Positions 63,177 through 64,000 of a stretch of 64,000 nucleotides of DNA are shown here, in pieces. Origin of the DNA: UBA1723 sp045629285. GTDB taxonomy: Bacteria; Bacteroidota; Bacteroidia; Bacteroidales; Paludibacteraceae. Each line of letters opens with the position of its first letter. Within the stretch, counting starts at the first letter, position 1. The translations under genes were made by a program, and so were the position numbers. The stretch spans positions 1 to 64,000 of the forward strand of contig JAZQQY010000009.1 of the NCBI GenBank assembly GCA_045629285.1. Reading direction: 5' to 3'. The notes under the pieces are model-generated. The model saw only the letters and a program-made list of their open reading frames with translations, ran no database searches and was not told the origin of the DNA.

Positions 63177-63734
63177 ATGGTAGACAAATTCACACCGGAA
63201 CAACGTCACAGATGCATGTCGCACATCAGGGCCAAGGACACGAAGCCTGAGATGATTGTGCGCAAATGGTTGTGGGCGGAAGGCTTCAGGTACAGGCTCT
63301 ATGTGAAGGGATTGCCTGGCTCTCCGGATATTGTGATGAGGCAATACAAGACTGTGATTTTCATCAACGGTTGTTATTGGCACGGTCATGATGTGACTTT
63401 CAGTGAAGACGGAAAAGATATAGTTGCCGATAGCAAGTGTTGTAAGATTCCTAAGTCGAACCGTGATTTTTGGGTGCAGAAAATCACTCGTAATGTGGAG
63501 CGTGATTATATCAATTTGATGAGATACAAGAGAGCTGGTTGGCATGTGCTGACTGTCTGGGAGTGTCAACTGCGCGGAAGAGAACGTCAACAGCAGACGT
63601 TGATGGCATTGTCGCAAAAAGTCAATTCCATCATTTTAGAATCCTACCGTCGACCTAACGCATATAAATTTGAGCCTGAGGAGCAAATGCCTTTGGTGGC
63701 GGAAGAACCTTTTACTTACGAAAAGAAGCAATAA
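63177..63734 (+). CDS. vsr: Very short patch repair (Vsr-type) endonuclease
   Basis: Predicted strand-specific endonuclease for T:G mismatches. The conserved core is complete: MSHIRAKDTKPEMIVRKWLW near residues 14-33, then YVKGLPGSPDIVM with the catalytic aspartate, VIFINGCYWHGH with the metal-binding histidines, KIPKSNRDFWVQKI, and WHVLTVWECQL. Start chosen at MVDKF because a terminator and a promoter lie within the longer frame. Vsr usually accompanies a cytosine-5 methyltransferase; none is present in the window up to its right edge. The C-terminal 45 residues extend past the usual end of Vsr and look unstructured. Confidence 0.88.
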   Translation: MVDKFTPEQRHRCMSHIRAKDTKPEMIVRKWLWAEGFRYRLYVKGLPGSPDIVMRQYKTVIFINGCYWHGHDVTFSEDGKDIVADSKCCKIPKSNRDFWVQKITRNVERDYINLMRYKRAGWHVLTVWECQLRGRERQQQTLMALSQKVNSIILESYRRPNAYKFEPEEQMPLVAEEPFTYEKKQ

Positions 63735-63747
63735 ATTTAAAAATACA

Positions 63748-64000
63748 TGAAAAATACATTAATGGCAATTACTGCAGCTTTGTCGCTTGCAGGATGTGGA
63801 AATCAGCAAAGTAATAATGCGACAGTTGATGAGACTCCAGCGTCGACTTCAAAATCTCTAGTCATCTATTATTCTCAGACTCACGTTACTGAGCAGGTAG
63901 CAAAACTTATCGCTGAATCGACAGGCGCAACTTTGGATTCTATCGTTGCGGTTGAGCCATATTCAGGAACATTCGAGGAGACAGTCGAGCGTTGCAAGAA
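63748..64000 (+). CDS. Flavodoxin-like lipoprotein (partial, cut by the window end)
   Basis: Only the first 84 codons are present. MKNTLMAITAALSLAGC is a lipoprotein signal with lipobox LAGC (cysteine at 17). A short linker rich in N, T and S leads to KSLVIYYSQTHVTEQVAKLIAESTGATLDSI, read in short parts, which is the FMN-phosphate loop region of flavodoxin-like folds (YYSQTHVT in place of the usual T/S-x-T-G-N-T). It starts 13 bases after the vsr stop. A periplasmic or surface-anchored flavodoxin domain is uncommon but known in Bacteroidetes. Confidence 0.8.

Noticed and set aside
1..64000. CRISPR array
   Set aside because: No run of evenly spaced repeats of 25-40 bases is visible, and no cas gene is present.

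Overview
The window comes from a Bacteroidales bacterium, probably Prevotella-like. Four signs point there. Promoters are of the TAnnTTTG type and Shine-Dalgarno sequences are weak. Several large exported proteins end in a type IX secretion (T9SS) sorting domain. A reg_prop hybrid two-component regulator sits beside rhamnogalacturonan enzymes. A homologue of the Bacteroides conjugation protein TraN is present. Three tRNA genes (Asp, Lys, Ser) are present; there is no rRNA and no CRISPR array.

Layout. 0-2.7 kb: GDP-heptose synthesis, a heptose-7-phosphate kinase and a nucleotidyltransferase fused to a GmhB-type phosphatase. 2.85 kb: tRNA-Asp. 3.1-4.5 kb: pdxJ and a TIM-barrel gene of unknown role. 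4.7-17.7 kb (minus strand): a tight four-gene cluster of a PKD-like lipoprotein, a 3463-residue T9SS-type surface protein and homologues of TraN and TraO, with no other transfer gene in view. 17.9-20.3 kb: aroK and an unusually long guaA.

20.25-46.09 kb is an integrated island. A 20-bp direct repeat that reproduces the last codons of guaA bounds it, a tyrosine integrase lies next to the left copy, and the probable guaA terminator lies beyond the right copy. Its cargo is mainly defence-like. A type I restriction-modification locus (hsdM, hsdS, hsdR) carries two ATPase-based two-gene modules between hsdS and hsdR: a DUF4297/Cap4-like nuclease with a zinc-hook ABC ATPase (Lamassu-like), and an OLD-like ATPase with a separate TOPRIM protein. 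A hybrid remnant of hsdR and hsdS sequence lies between those modules. A Septu-like ATPase/HNH pair follows hsdR. Then come a GNAT-TPR protein, an orphan, a DUF3825 protein with a LOTUS-like N-terminus beside a sacsin/NO VEIN-like ATPase with a DUF3883 end, and a protein with DNA polymerase A-like motifs. No relaxase or conjugation gene is visible in the island.

46.2-56.8 kb (minus strand) is a rhamnogalacturonan locus: a double-domain CE12-like esterase, a PL11-like lyase and a hybrid two-component regulator. The esterase and lyase share a ThuA-like domain and T9SS ends. A TamL/BamA-family lipoprotein follows upstream. 59.3-59.5 kb holds tRNA-Lys and tRNA-Ser. 59.6-62 kb: an AraC regulator divergent from a rubrerythrin, superoxide reductase and thioredoxin cluster. 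62.1-64 kb: a ThiD-like domain fused to an AraC DNA-binding domain, a Vsr-type endonuclease and the start of a flavodoxin-like lipoprotein cut by the window edge.

Family names were assigned by recognising motifs by eye; no search was run.
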